Below, piece after piece: positions 8,585 to 17,499 of a stretch of DNA of 64,000 nt; position 1 is the stretch's first letter; each line of letters begins with the position of its first letter. The notes under the pieces are model-generated. The model worked only from the letters and a program-made list of their open reading frames with translations. It had not been told where the DNA came from and searched no databases. Source of the DNA: Lactiplantibacillus plantarum (GTDB taxonomy: Bacteria; Bacillota; Bacilli; Lactobacillales; Lactobacillaceae); NCBI RefSeq assembly GCF_014131735.1, contig NZ_CP039121.1, positions 682,001 to 746,000 on the forward strand. Direction: 5' to 3'. The position numbers and the translations under genes are program-made.

Positions 8585-9799
8585 ATGCTGACTTTATTAA
8601 AAAATCGGACCCTCCAAACGATTGCTAGTGCAAATTTTTTTACGACGCTGGGGGTGAGTTTGTTCAATATCATTTTACTCACGTACGCAAAGAATTTTCC
8701 AAATCCACATTGGTTTGTTGCCATCGTTTCGGTGGTGACAGTTGTGCCGTACGTTTTCGGGGGATTAACGGGGCGACTCGCTGATCAGACGCGCCGAAAA
8801 ACTAACTGGCTGATTGGTACTAAGGTCGTTCAAGCGGGGTTATATCTCGTCTTGGCCCAAGTGATTACTCAGCAAACGGTGGTTGTTTTCTACGTGGTCG
8901 TTGCGATTAATTTTATTTCGGATCTACTAGGTCGATATGGTGGCAGTATTTTGACAATTGTTATTCAAGACCGGATTGATCCTGACGATCGCCAACAAGT
9001 GATGGGGCTTAATGCGAGCATAAGTACGCTTGTTGAGCCACTGGGTCAAACACTAGGGGTCTTGATTATCGCCCAGTGGCATGATTATGCGTTAGCTGGA
9101 ATAGTGAATGCGTTGACTTTTATTGGGGCCGCTAGCTGCTTGTTGGCCGGACGTTCAGCGATTCAGTCGACTCCCAAAGTTGCTGGACGACCACGACATA
9201 TTGAGGCCTGGCCCGTGATTCAGCGAGTGATGCTGACGACGACTAGAATGGGTGCAGTCAGTTATCTGGGTATTCTGATGATTTTAAACGTCGCAACGAT
9301 GAGCATTGATGCGATTTTGAACTTAATGTTTATTGACTTGGCGTCCCGCATGCCCGTGAGCTATTCGGTCGCAATTTTAATGTTCAACGTGGTCTTTGTT
9401 ACCGGAAGCGTATTGGGTGGCATTACTAAAAATACTTGGTTTGATCGGCTCTCATTGTTTCAATTGTTACTGGCAGCGATGCTAGCGCCGATGCTGACCT
9501 ATGTGATTTTACTAGTCGTTCCACAACTAATCTTGATTCTTGGGGGCATGTTTGCAGTGGGCTTCATGAGTGGCAAACTGGACCCGAAGATGTTCGCCAT
9601 CATGATGCCACAAATTGACCCGCACTTAACAGGGACGGTCTTTGGTACCATCAGTTCGATTGTGACGTTGGCGGCACCCGTTGGTAGCGTCGGCATCGTT
9701 TTATTATATAACTTAGTTGGTGCGACGGCGGCGTGTTCGGTGATGATTGGTGTGAGTGCGCTGGCGTTGATCTGGGCAGTGATGGCGCACCGGCAGTGA
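8585..9799 (+). CDS. MFS transporter (multidrug-efflux-like)
   Basis: 404 residues from the ATG at 8585, which has GGAGATGG 7 bases upstream; an earlier in-frame ATG at 8570 has no ribosome site. The sequence is about twelve membrane segments, with the MFS loop 2-3 signature as GGLTGRLADQTRRK near residue 60. It resembles the small efflux-type MFS proteins often paired with Rgg or TetR regulators. It is divergent from the Rgg gene and probably under its control. The substrate cannot be inferred. Confidence 0.85.
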   Translation: MLTLLKNRTLQTIASANFFTTLGVSLFNIILLTYAKNFPNPHWFVAIVSVVTVVPYVFGGLTGRLADQTRRKTNWLIGTKVVQAGLYLVLAQVITQQTVVVFYVVVAINFISDLLGRYGGSILTIVIQDRIDPDDRQQVMGLNASISTLVEPLGQTLGVLIIAQWHDYALAGIVNALTFIGAASCLLAGRSAIQSTPKVAGRPRHIEAWPVIQRVMLTTTRMGAVSYLGILMILNVATMSIDAILNLMFIDLASRMPVSYSVAILMFNVVFVTGSVLGGITKNTWFDRLSLFQLLLAAMLAPMLTYVILLVVPQLILILGGMFAVGFMSGKLDPKMFAIMMPQIDPHLTGTVFGTISSIVTLAAPVGSVGIVLLYNLVGATAACSVMIGVSALALIWAVMAHRQ

Positions 9800-10106
9800 T
9801 TAATTGTTAATCTTTTGTTATTGATATTTCAATTTGGCGTTAGGATGTGGCTATCAGCTTTGTGATGACTTACGAATGGATTTAGTGAAATGCAGTGCTC
9901 AAAAAGACATCTTGGGACGGCTGACTAACTGAAATGGTACATTAAGGAAAAGGACGTAAGTTTCGTCCGCTTCATTGGCACCATCGCAGCACAACAAAAG
10001 CGTGTCTAACCCCTAGCAAGTTAACTAGCTGGGGGTTAGACACGCTTTTGGATTAAATATTCGATAAGAGCGTTGTGATGAATGAGGTCGGTCAGCAGTT
10101 CATTGG
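9800..10106. other. Intergenic region without a gene
   Basis: About 300 bases between two converging genes. It holds a small hairpin (GGACG/CGTCC near 9952-9968) and the strong bidirectional terminator at 9996-10049. I see no ORF or promoter. Confidence 0.6.
9996..10049. terminator. Bidirectional terminator between the MFS and UvrA-like genes
   Basis: AAAAGCGTGTCTAACCCC pairs with GGGGTTAGACACGCTTTT, giving an 18-bp stem flanked by A and T runs. It serves both converging genes. Confidence 0.9.
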
Positions 10107-12614
10107 TTAAACGTGGAATAGGGCCAAATGCGTCTTCAAATATTGCCCTGTTACACTAGTTGGATTTTGACTAACGGCTAATGGGGTACCGGTGGCGACA
10201 ATGTTACCACCGTTGATACCGCCCGCGGGTCCCATATCGATAACGTAATCAGCGTTGGCGATTACGTCGAGATCGTGTTCGATGGCAATGACGGTTGCCC
10301 CTTGCTGAATCAGTTGGTCAAAGACTTTGACGAGTTGCTGAATGTCGAGCGGGTGCAAACCGACTGAAGGCTCATCGAAGACAAAGAGCGTTCCCGTTTG
10401 GCGTTTGCCAATGCGGGAGGTGAGCTTCAGGCGCTGAGCTTCGCCACCCGAGAGTGCCGGCGTACTTTCACCTAATAGTAAGTAGCCTAGTCCCATATCA
10501 TGCAGAATCTGGAGTGTATTAGCGATGGCGGATTGCGCTTTGAAAATTGGTAGTGCCTCGTCAACCGCGAGATCTAAAATATCCGCAATCGAATAGCCAT
10601 GCCATTTGACGGTCAGCGTCTGTTTATTGTAGCGCTTGCCGTGGCATTGGGGGCAGACTTCGGTGATGTCTGGCAGGTATTGCACATCTAAAGAGATTTG
10701 GCCCGTACCACCACAAGTTGGGCAAGCACCCGCAGCGACGTTATATGAAAATTGGCTAGCGGTCCAACCGTTTGCTTGTGCTGCTGGGGTGGCGGCGAAT
10801 AATTGGCGTAGATGGTCGAGAATGTTGGTATAAGTGGCGACCGTTGACCGTACATTCTTACCAACGGGCACTGAGTCGACGGTAACAACGTGCCGAATGT
10901 GACCATTGTCAAAGGCCTTAACGTGGGTTGGGAGTGGTCGCTTTTTAGCTGTGGCAATCAGTGCTGGAATCAAACTATCTAGTACCAGAGTCGTTTTACC
11001 AGCGCCGCTCATACCCGTGACGGTCGTGAAACGGTTTTTGGGAATGCGCGCCGTAATGTCTTGGATGTTAAAGTGATGAGCCACTTCAATAGCAAGGGCC
11101 CCCTTTTTCCAGAGCGCATCGTCGGTTAATACGGGGCGTTCACGCAGCGTGGCAGTACCGGTGAGAAATGGCGCAATTAAGGACTCTTTGTCCTGCTTGA
11201 TGGCTGCGACAGTGCCTTGTCCGACAACGGTACCGCCGTGCTTACCAGCCCCCGGACCAATCTCAATAACATCATCAGCTGCACTGATAATACTAGTGTC
11301 GTGGTCAACCACCACGACGGAATTTCCTTGGGCGACTAGCCCGCGGAAAGCTTTGATTAGGCCCGCCACGTTAGCTGGATGAAGTCCAACGGAAGGTTCA
11401 TCAAGGACATATAACACGCCAGTCGTGGCGCTACGCAAAGTGCGTCCAAGCTGAATGCGTTGTAATTCACCAGTTGACAGGGTCGCGCCGGGGCGACTGA
11501 GTGTGAGGTAGTCGAGTCCAAGTTCTTCCATGGGTTGCAGGCTGAGTAGCAATTCATCAACAAGGGATTGTCCAAGATGATGCATCTTAGTAGGTAGCCA
11601 CGGGACAATCGTGGCCGCAAAATCATGCAAGGCGGCGACAGTCATATCACTAACCGTCGCAATGTTTTGACCATTTAATTCGTAGTTAAACAACTGAGGA
11701 TTGAAGCGTGATCCGTGACAATCTGGACAAGTATCAAACTTGTAAAAGCGATTCAGCCGAGTAATTGCCCGTTCATTTTTGGTCGTCGCCATACTATCTT
11801 CAACGGCGGCAAAGGCGTTCTCGTAGACAGCGTTGTCCATGTGAAAGATTTTACCTTTAGCGCTTGGAATGTTGATGGCAACGGTTTGCTTAGGACCATG
11901 TAATACGCGTGCTTTATCGGCTTCACTAAGGTCTTTATATGGAATGTCGATGGGAATCCCAATTTCGCGCGCAACGATCGGCATAAAGTTACGTCCAGGT
12001 AGGTGCCAAGAAGCAACGGCCCCTTCTTCGATAGTTTGATTTTCATCCGCAATAATGAGTGCCGGGTCAATTTGGCGAACTTGGCCTAGGCCACCGCAAG
12101 TCGGACAGGCCCCACCTGAATTGAAGGCGAAATCTTCGGCGCCGGGCGCTCTGAATTTGGCGCCACAAGTCGGACAGGTGACGTAACCATCATTTTCAGC
12201 CACATCGAGCGTTGGTGGCATGCGGTGACCATTGGGGCAAACTGCTGAGCTGAGTCGTGAGAAGGCTAGCCTTAAGATATTTAAGCTTTCAGACATGGTG
12301 CCGACGGTTGAACGGACGCCGGGAACCTGGGGGCGTTGGCGTAGCGCTAATGCAGATGGTAAGTATTGTACTGAATCAACACTGGCTTTGCCGACCTGAT
12401 TGATTCGGCGGCGGGTAAAGGTTGACAGGGCGTTTAAGTAGCGGCGGGCCCCCTCAGCGTACAGGACGCCCATTGCGAGTGATGACTTACCGGACCCACT
12501 GCGACCAGTAATCGCAACAAATTCGTTGAGTGGAATGTCGATATCGATATTTTTTAAATTATTGACGTGTGCGCCTCGCACTTGAATGTGAGTCGGTAAC
12601 GTGGTTTGTGGCAT
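10107..12614 (-). CDS. UvrA-like ABC ATPase, short paralogue of excinuclease subunit A
   Basis: 835 residues, about 100 shorter than canonical UvrA. ATG at 12614 behind AAAGGGG. Two ABC modules are visible: Walker A GRSGSGKSS near residue 36 and GMSGAGKTT near 537, with signatures LSTGELQRIQLGR and LSGGEAQRLKLTSR. Two CxxC zinc modules (CPTCGAKF..CPTCGG and CPTCGGTG..CPQCHG) are kept. The shortening is in the first half, consistent with the class II UvrA paralogues that lack the UvrB-binding region and are linked to drug tolerance rather than classical repair. A canonical uvrA is expected elsewhere. Confidence 0.88.
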   Translation of the reverse strand: MPQTTLPTHIQVRGAHVNNLKNIDIDIPLNEFVAITGRSGSGKSSLAMGVLYAEGARRYLNALSTFTRRRINQVGKASVDSVQYLPSALALRQRPQVPGVRSTVGTMSESLNILRLAFSRLSSAVCPNGHRMPPTLDVAENDGYVTCPTCGAKFRAPGAEDFAFNSGGACPTCGGLGQVRQIDPALIIADENQTIEEGAVASWHLPGRNFMPIVAREIGIPIDIPYKDLSEADKARVLHGPKQTVAINIPSAKGKIFHMDNAVYENAFAAVEDSMATTKNERAITRLNRFYKFDTCPDCHGSRFNPQLFNYELNGQNIATVSDMTVAALHDFAATIVPWLPTKMHHLGQSLVDELLLSLQPMEELGLDYLTLSRPGATLSTGELQRIQLGRTLRSATTGVLYVLDEPSVGLHPANVAGLIKAFRGLVAQGNSVVVVDHDTSIISAADDVIEIGPGAGKHGGTVVGQGTVAAIKQDKESLIAPFLTGTATLRERPVLTDDALWKKGALAIEVAHHFNIQDITARIPKNRFTTVTGMSGAGKTTLVLDSLIPALIATAKKRPLPTHVKAFDNGHIRHVVTVDSVPVGKNVRSTVATYTNILDHLRQLFAATPAAQANGWTASQFSYNVAAGACPTCGGTGQISLDVQYLPDITEVCPQCHGKRYNKQTLTVKWHGYSIADILDLAVDEALPIFKAQSAIANTLQILHDMGLGYLLLGESTPALSGGEAQRLKLTSRIGKRQTGTLFVFDEPSVGLHPLDIQQLVKVFDQLIQQGATVIAIEHDLDVIANADYVIDMGPAGGINGGNIVATGTPLAVSQNPTSVTGQYLKTHLALFHV

Positions 12615-12757
12615 GACTAAAACCCCTTTCGTGTCACTTTATATGCTACAACAAAAGGACGGCTTTGCCTAAGAAAGCGGTGGCAGTATCTCGCGCCCCA
12701 CGACCGGGGGAGTATGATAAACTAGGGCTAACGATTATTGGAGGGGGCGATGGTGAG

Positions 12758-14590
12758 ATGTCGAAGAAGCGACGATTAAGTTGGCTGAGCGTGCTCGGAC
12801 TATTGGCAGGATTTTGTTGGTGGTTTAGCTTAGCAATGCGCGCGGCTGCGGATTATGATATTGACCAATATCAAGTCAATGTAGCCATTCAACGTGATGG
12901 TAGTGCGAATGTAACGCAAGCGATGACTTATCAATTTGATGATGATTATCACGGGGTATTTAATGTTCAAGATTTGAAAGGTATTCAGGGGGCCCAGTTG
13001 GAAGGGGTCACGACGCAACTGAATGGTGGGACCACGGTGACGGCGGCGCCAAGTGAAACGGGGGCCAACAACACGTATCAGTTGACCCAAAATGCTGACC
13101 GGATGCGTGTCAAGCTCTACCGGCAAGTTCAAGAAGATGATAAGTTACGGGTTGTCTATCGGTATCGGCTTAAAGGGGTCGTAACGAACTATGCAGACAC
13201 GGCCGAACTGAATTGGAAAGTGATTGGTAGTGGCTGGGATGTACCACTGAATAATGTCAAAATCGTGATTCAGTTACCTGCCAAGAATGTGAGCGCGTTA
13301 CAAGCCTGGACGCACGGACCGTTGAGTGGTCAGACAAAAGTTGAGCGCGCGGCAGGCCGGGTGACGATGACGTTGGGACATAATCCCGCGAACCAATTCG
13401 TTGAAAGTCACCTACTATTTCCAACCACGGTCACGGCGACGAATACGCGGACGAATACTGCCAAGCGAAAAGCGACGGTCCAAAAACAAGAAGCTAAGTT
13501 GGCACAGGAAGCTAATGAAAAACGGCGACGTAATCAGTTACTGCGTCGCGTTATCTTTGGTGCCGCGGTGGCTGGTTGGTTATTGGTCATGATTGGCTAT
13601 CTTTGGTGGCTGGCTCGTCATCCGGCTAAGCCACATCAGCAGCCGATTCCCATCAATCATTCATTTGACGTGCCACCAGTAACACCAGCAGTTGCTGAGT
13701 CATTGTGGGCACAGCGGTCGCCGAATACGGATGCTTTAACGGCTGAGATTTTGCGAGCAGCAGCTAATCAAGAAATAACGATTGAAACGGTTGCGGGTCA
13801 CCGAAAACCGGATGTGCGGTTAACGCAATTGAAACCAGTGACTAACTCATTTTTGGCTCACTGTTTTGATAAAATCGCGGTTGACGGGCAGTTCATGTTA
13901 ACGGATCTCAAAAAATACGGGAAGCGTGATAAAGCTGGTCGGTTGGGCAAATGGTTTAGCCGCTGGCAGACCGAAGTAGACCAAGACGTGGCGGTCTATC
14001 AAGACGAAACTAATTATCGGCTTCGTAATCAATGGCTGATGGCAGCAGTTGTCGTGAGTGTTATGGGGATGATTGCCACGGGTGCTGGGTTATTAGTTAG
14101 TCCGAAGGTCGTGACCCTGATGGTGATTCCAGCGGTAGTGGCCGCGGTGGCTTTCTGGATTGGCTGGATAATTCAACGGCGGCGGATTGCCATCAATACT
14201 GACGCAGGCTTGGAATTACGTAATCAAATCAATGGACTACGCCGCATGCTTAAGGATATTGGGCACTTTAATACGGCCCAAGTCGGTGATTTGATTTTGT
14301 GGGAACAAATCTTGCCATACGCCGCGGCTTTTGGACTAGCCAATCAAGTGACTAAGCAATTGGCGATTGATTTTGGTACGGAAGCATTGGCTACGGGGAT
14401 GCTCGTGTATTACCCACTCTTCTATGCGAATGGTGGGCTGGACTTCGATTTGTCCGGTGCAATCAACGATAGTTTTAGTGGCGCCTTAGATGCCTCTGGA
14501 AGCGCTAGTTCGGCGTCGGGTGGTTCAGGAGGCTTCTCCGGCGGTAGTTCTGGTGGCTTTGGCGGTGGCTCCGGTGGTGGTGCCTTCTAA
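12758..14590 (+). CDS. DUF2207-domain membrane protein with Gly/Ser-rich tail
   Basis: 610 residues from the ATG at 12758, with GGAGGGGG 10 bases upstream; the frame is open back to 12665 without a ribosome site. It has a signal or anchor segment (about 9-30), an extracellular DUF2207 beta domain starting DYDIDQYQVNVAIQRDG, a membrane segment near 265-285, and a paired membrane hairpin near 425-475. A cytoplasmic region follows, and the last 35 residues are almost all Gly, Ser and Phe (GGFSGGSSGGFGGG). This layout is standard for DUF2207 proteins of Gram-positive bacteria. The function is unknown. Confidence 0.85.
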   Translation: MSKKRRLSWLSVLGLLAGFCWWFSLAMRAAADYDIDQYQVNVAIQRDGSANVTQAMTYQFDDDYHGVFNVQDLKGIQGAQLEGVTTQLNGGTTVTAAPSETGANNTYQLTQNADRMRVKLYRQVQEDDKLRVVYRYRLKGVVTNYADTAELNWKVIGSGWDVPLNNVKIVIQLPAKNVSALQAWTHGPLSGQTKVERAAGRVTMTLGHNPANQFVESHLLFPTTVTATNTRTNTAKRKATVQKQEAKLAQEANEKRRRNQLLRRVIFGAAVAGWLLVMIGYLWWLARHPAKPHQQPIPINHSFDVPPVTPAVAESLWAQRSPNTDALTAEILRAAANQEITIETVAGHRKPDVRLTQLKPVTNSFLAHCFDKIAVDGQFMLTDLKKYGKRDKAGRLGKWFSRWQTEVDQDVAVYQDETNYRLRNQWLMAAVVVSVMGMIATGAGLLVSPKVVTLMVIPAVVAAVAFWIGWIIQRRRIAINTDAGLELRNQINGLRRMLKDIGHFNTAQVGDLILWEQILPYAAAFGLANQVTKQLAIDFGTEALATGMLVYYPLFYANGGLDFDLSGAINDSFSGALDASGSASSASGGSGGFSGGSSGGFGGGSGGGAF

Positions 14591-14676
14591 CAAAGTATCA
14601 GAAAAGACTTGTACTTTGCGGGCATAATCGGTAGGCTAAGGGGTAGAAAAGGCTTACATGAAATGGATGATTAGTA

Positions 14677-15471
14677 ATGACGATTAAATTAATAGCAACG
14701 GATATGGATGGGACGTTTTTAAATGATTATGGTGATTATGACCAGGAGCGGTTTGCCAACGACTATGCGGCGCTACAGCAGCGCGGTATTCAGTTTGTGA
14801 TTGCCAGTGGTCACCAAGCGTCGGAACTAGCCACGACCTTTAGTGCTTACCCTGAAATGTGGTTGATTGGTGGTAACGGCGCGGAACTGTGGCAACGAGA
14901 AGCGGGACTCAAAGCTGCGACGTTCAGTCCCCAAGCAACTCAGCAAGTGTTAGCGGCCCTGGCACCGTATCCTGAATTACAAGTGGCATTGTGTGGCACC
15001 CAAACGGTCCATGTGTTGGCGCACGCGAACCCGCAGTTTGTAGCTAATATGCGTGACTACTATTACCAATTAGAGACATGTGCGGATTTAACCACAGTTA
15101 CTGATCCGGTTGTGAAGTTCGACGTTATTTGTCCCGCGGCAATGACGGAGCAGTTAGTATATGAACTTACCCCTAAGCTCGCTGGCATTGCCGTACCCGC
15201 TTCAGGTGGTCAGGGCAGTATGGACTTGATTCAGCCGGGAATGCACAAAGGCCGCGCCCTCAAACAGCTTGGTGAACAGTTGGGTATTCTGCCGGATGAG
15301 ATGTTAGTTTTTGGCGACGGCACCAATGATCTTGAGATGTTTCACTATGCGACCCATGCGGTTGCCATGCAAAACGCGCCTGAAAATGTCCAAGCCAATG
15401 CGACAGCGGTGACAGGTACCAATGTGGACAATGGTGTATTGGATTATATTGAACAACATATTTTGAGTTAA
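14677..15471 (+). CDS. Cof-type HAD-IIB phosphatase
   Basis: 264 residues. Motif I is ATDMDGTFLND (nucleophile Asp9), motif II IASGH, motif III the Lys in MHKGRALKQL, and motif IV GDGTNDLEMF. The cap domain between about 85 and 185 is the Cof/YidA type. These cytoplasmic enzymes dephosphorylate sugar phosphates, flavin or pyridoxal phosphates; the substrate is not predictable. The ribosome site (GGATGA) is weak, and the gene lies 86 bases after DUF2207, possibly co-transcribed. Confidence 0.88.
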   Translation: MTIKLIATDMDGTFLNDYGDYDQERFANDYAALQQRGIQFVIASGHQASELATTFSAYPEMWLIGGNGAELWQREAGLKAATFSPQATQQVLAALAPYPELQVALCGTQTVHVLAHANPQFVANMRDYYYQLETCADLTTVTDPVVKFDVICPAAMTEQLVYELTPKLAGIAVPASGGQGSMDLIQPGMHKGRALKQLGEQLGILPDEMLVFGDGTNDLEMFHYATHAVAMQNAPENVQANATAVTGTNVDNGVLDYIEQHILS

Positions 15472-15783
15472 CTTTGTGAGACCAGTATTTTGCTAACTTG
15501 GGTTACTTGGTGTGCGTGATGATCGTCAGACGGGGCTTTGGTCGCGCAAGCCTGTTCACTAGACATGGTTAAAACTGGTGTTTACGGGTGGGGTTAATTT
15601 GGATTGTTTATGAAAATGATGAGATGCTTTCAGAAAATCACGTATGGTTTTGATTGCCAAACGAGCTGAAAGCATGCTAAAATTAAAGTTATATAATTAA
15701 CGACACAGAGGTCTGGAAGGTTTGTTTAATTCCGACCTCTTTTCTATCGGACAATTTCACTTTAAAAAAGAAGAGGTAATGGA
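15472..15783. other. Long leader/intergenic region before the ABC-F gene
   Basis: 312 bases without an ORF. It contains a -10 TATAAT at 15692-15697 and the attenuator-like hairpin at 15707-15743. No good -35 is visible at the right distance. Confidence 0.5.
15707..15743 (+). terminator. Attenuator-like terminator in the ABC-F leader
   Basis: AGAGGTC..GGAA pairs with TTCC..GACCTCT and is followed by TTTT. It begins about 10 bases after the TATAAT box and ends 41 bases before the start codon, so it would form in the leader of the ABC-F transcript. Alternatively it ends a short upstream RNA. Confidence 0.6.
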
Positions 15784-17406
15784 ATGCTCACCGTAAATAA
15801 TGTTAGTATGCAGTTTTCAACACGTAAGCTTTATGAAGATGTCAATTTAAAATTCACGCCGGGAAACTGCTACGGCGTTATTGGTGCCAATGGTGCTGGT
15901 AAGTCGACGTTCTTAAAAATCTTGGAAGGTAAATTACAACCGACTACTGGGACGGTCTCGATGGGGCCTAACGAGCGGATGTCTAGCTTGAATCAAAATC
16001 ACTTTGCTTTTGAAGATGAAGAAGTGTTAGCAACTGTTATTCGTGGTCACGAAAAGTTATACGAAATCATGACTGAAAAAGATGCGTTGTATGCCAAGCC
16101 TGATTTTAGCGATGAAGATGGGATTCGGGCTGCTGAATTAGAAGGCGAATTTGCCGAAATGGATGGCTGGAACGCAGAGTCGGAAGCGGACCAGTTGTTA
16201 CAAAACCTTGGTATCGATGAATCGATGCAACACTTGAAGATGAGCGAGTTAACTGAACCGCAAAAGGTGAAAGTCTTATTAGGTCAAGCGCTGTTTGGAA
16301 GCCCCGACGTGCTATTACTGGATGAACCGACGAACGGGTTGGACGTCCAATCAATTAGCTGGTTGGAAGACTTTTTGGCTGGTTACGAAAAGACGGTCAT
16401 TGTCGTTTCTCATGACCGGCATTTTCTAAATCAAGTTTGTACCCACATGTGTGACGTCGACTTTGGCAAGATCACACTATTTGTTGGGAATTATGATTTT
16501 TGGGTGGAATCTAGCCAGTTAGCGGCCAAGTTGCAAGCGAATGCCAATGCCAAGAAAGCTGACCAAATTAAAGAGTTGCAAGAATTCGTGGCGCGATTCA
16601 GTGCCAATGCTTCGAAATCTAAGCAAGCCACCTCACGGAAGAAACAATTGGAGAAAATTACGTTGGATGATATCAAACCATCATCACGTAAATATCCGTT
16701 CATTAAGTTCACGCCAGACCGTGAAATCGGTAATGACCTTGTGAAGGTCGAGAATGTCTCCAAGTCGATTGAAGGCGTTAAGATTCTTGATAACATTAGC
16801 TTCACGCTCCGTCCCAATGAAAAAACGGCGTTGATCAGCCGCAACGATTTGGCAACGACAACACTGATGCAAATTATTGCTGGGTCGATGGCACCAGATA
16901 GTGGCACGGTGACCTGGGGACAAACGACTTCGCGGACTTATTTGCCTAAAGATATTAATGAAGAATACGCGGGTAGTGAATTGCCAATTATTGATTGGTT
17001 ACGCCAGTTTGCATCGAAAGAAGAAAGTGACAATACTTTCTTGCGAGGTTTCCTGGGTAAAATGTTGTTCTCTGGTAGCGATGTTGAACGACCAGTGAAC
17101 GTGCTATCTGGTGGTGAAAAAGTACGGGGAATGTTATCAAAGATGATGCTTAGTCGGGCTAACGTCTTATTATTAGATGATCCGACCAACCATTTGGACC
17201 TGGAATCCATTACCGCACTGAATGATAGTCTGATTGATTTTAAAGGCGCCATCGTCTTTACTTCTCATGACCATGAATTTATTCAAACGATTGCCGACCA
17301 CATTGTCGAAGTGAGTGCGAAAGGCGTTGTTGATCGTGGTGATACGACTTATGATGAATACTTGGCCCATGAAGCAACACAGGGCCGGGTGCAAGATCTT
17401 TATTAG
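15784..17406 (+). CDS. ABC-F family ATPase, YkpA/YbiT-like
   Basis: 540 residues with two ABC modules and no membrane segments. The first P-loop is GANGAGKST near residue 35, with Walker B DVLLLDEPTN; its signature is degenerate (MSELTEPQKVK). The second module has a good signature (LSGGEKVRG) and Walker B (VLLLDDPTNHLDLES), but its P-loop reads SRNDLATTT, without the Gly-Lys. The lysine-rich linker (about 245-305) is the ribosome-binding type. ABC-F proteins act on the ribosomal E site; this subgroup is mostly housekeeping or translation-modulating rather than proven resistance. AAGAAGAGG precedes the ATG. Confidence 0.85.
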   Translation: MLTVNNVSMQFSTRKLYEDVNLKFTPGNCYGVIGANGAGKSTFLKILEGKLQPTTGTVSMGPNERMSSLNQNHFAFEDEEVLATVIRGHEKLYEIMTEKDALYAKPDFSDEDGIRAAELEGEFAEMDGWNAESEADQLLQNLGIDESMQHLKMSELTEPQKVKVLLGQALFGSPDVLLLDEPTNGLDVQSISWLEDFLAGYEKTVIVVSHDRHFLNQVCTHMCDVDFGKITLFVGNYDFWVESSQLAAKLQANANAKKADQIKELQEFVARFSANASKSKQATSRKKQLEKITLDDIKPSSRKYPFIKFTPDREIGNDLVKVENVSKSIEGVKILDNISFTLRPNEKTALISRNDLATTTLMQIIAGSMAPDSGTVTWGQTTSRTYLPKDINEEYAGSELPIIDWLRQFASKEESDNTFLRGFLGKMLFSGSDVERPVNVLSGGEKVRGMLSKMMLSRANVLLLDDPTNHLDLESITALNDSLIDFKGAIVFTSHDHEFIQTIADHIVEVSAKGVVDRGDTTYDEYLAHEATQGRVQDLY

Positions 17407-17452
17407 TTAGTCGTGGAATCCGATAAATCTAAACAAAATCACGTGTGAGCGT

Positions 17453-17499
17453 CCCCCAATCTGGTATGATTAATGCATATCAGATTGGGGGATTTTTTT
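17453..17499 (+). terminator. Terminator after ABC-F, overlapping the next promoter
   Basis: CCCCCAATCTG (17453-17463) pairs with CAGATTGGGGG (17481-17491), then ATTTTTTT. The loop contains TATGAT (17465-17470), a plausible -10 for the next gene. The 3' arm supplies the GGGGG ribosome site for ATG 17500. Confidence 0.85.
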
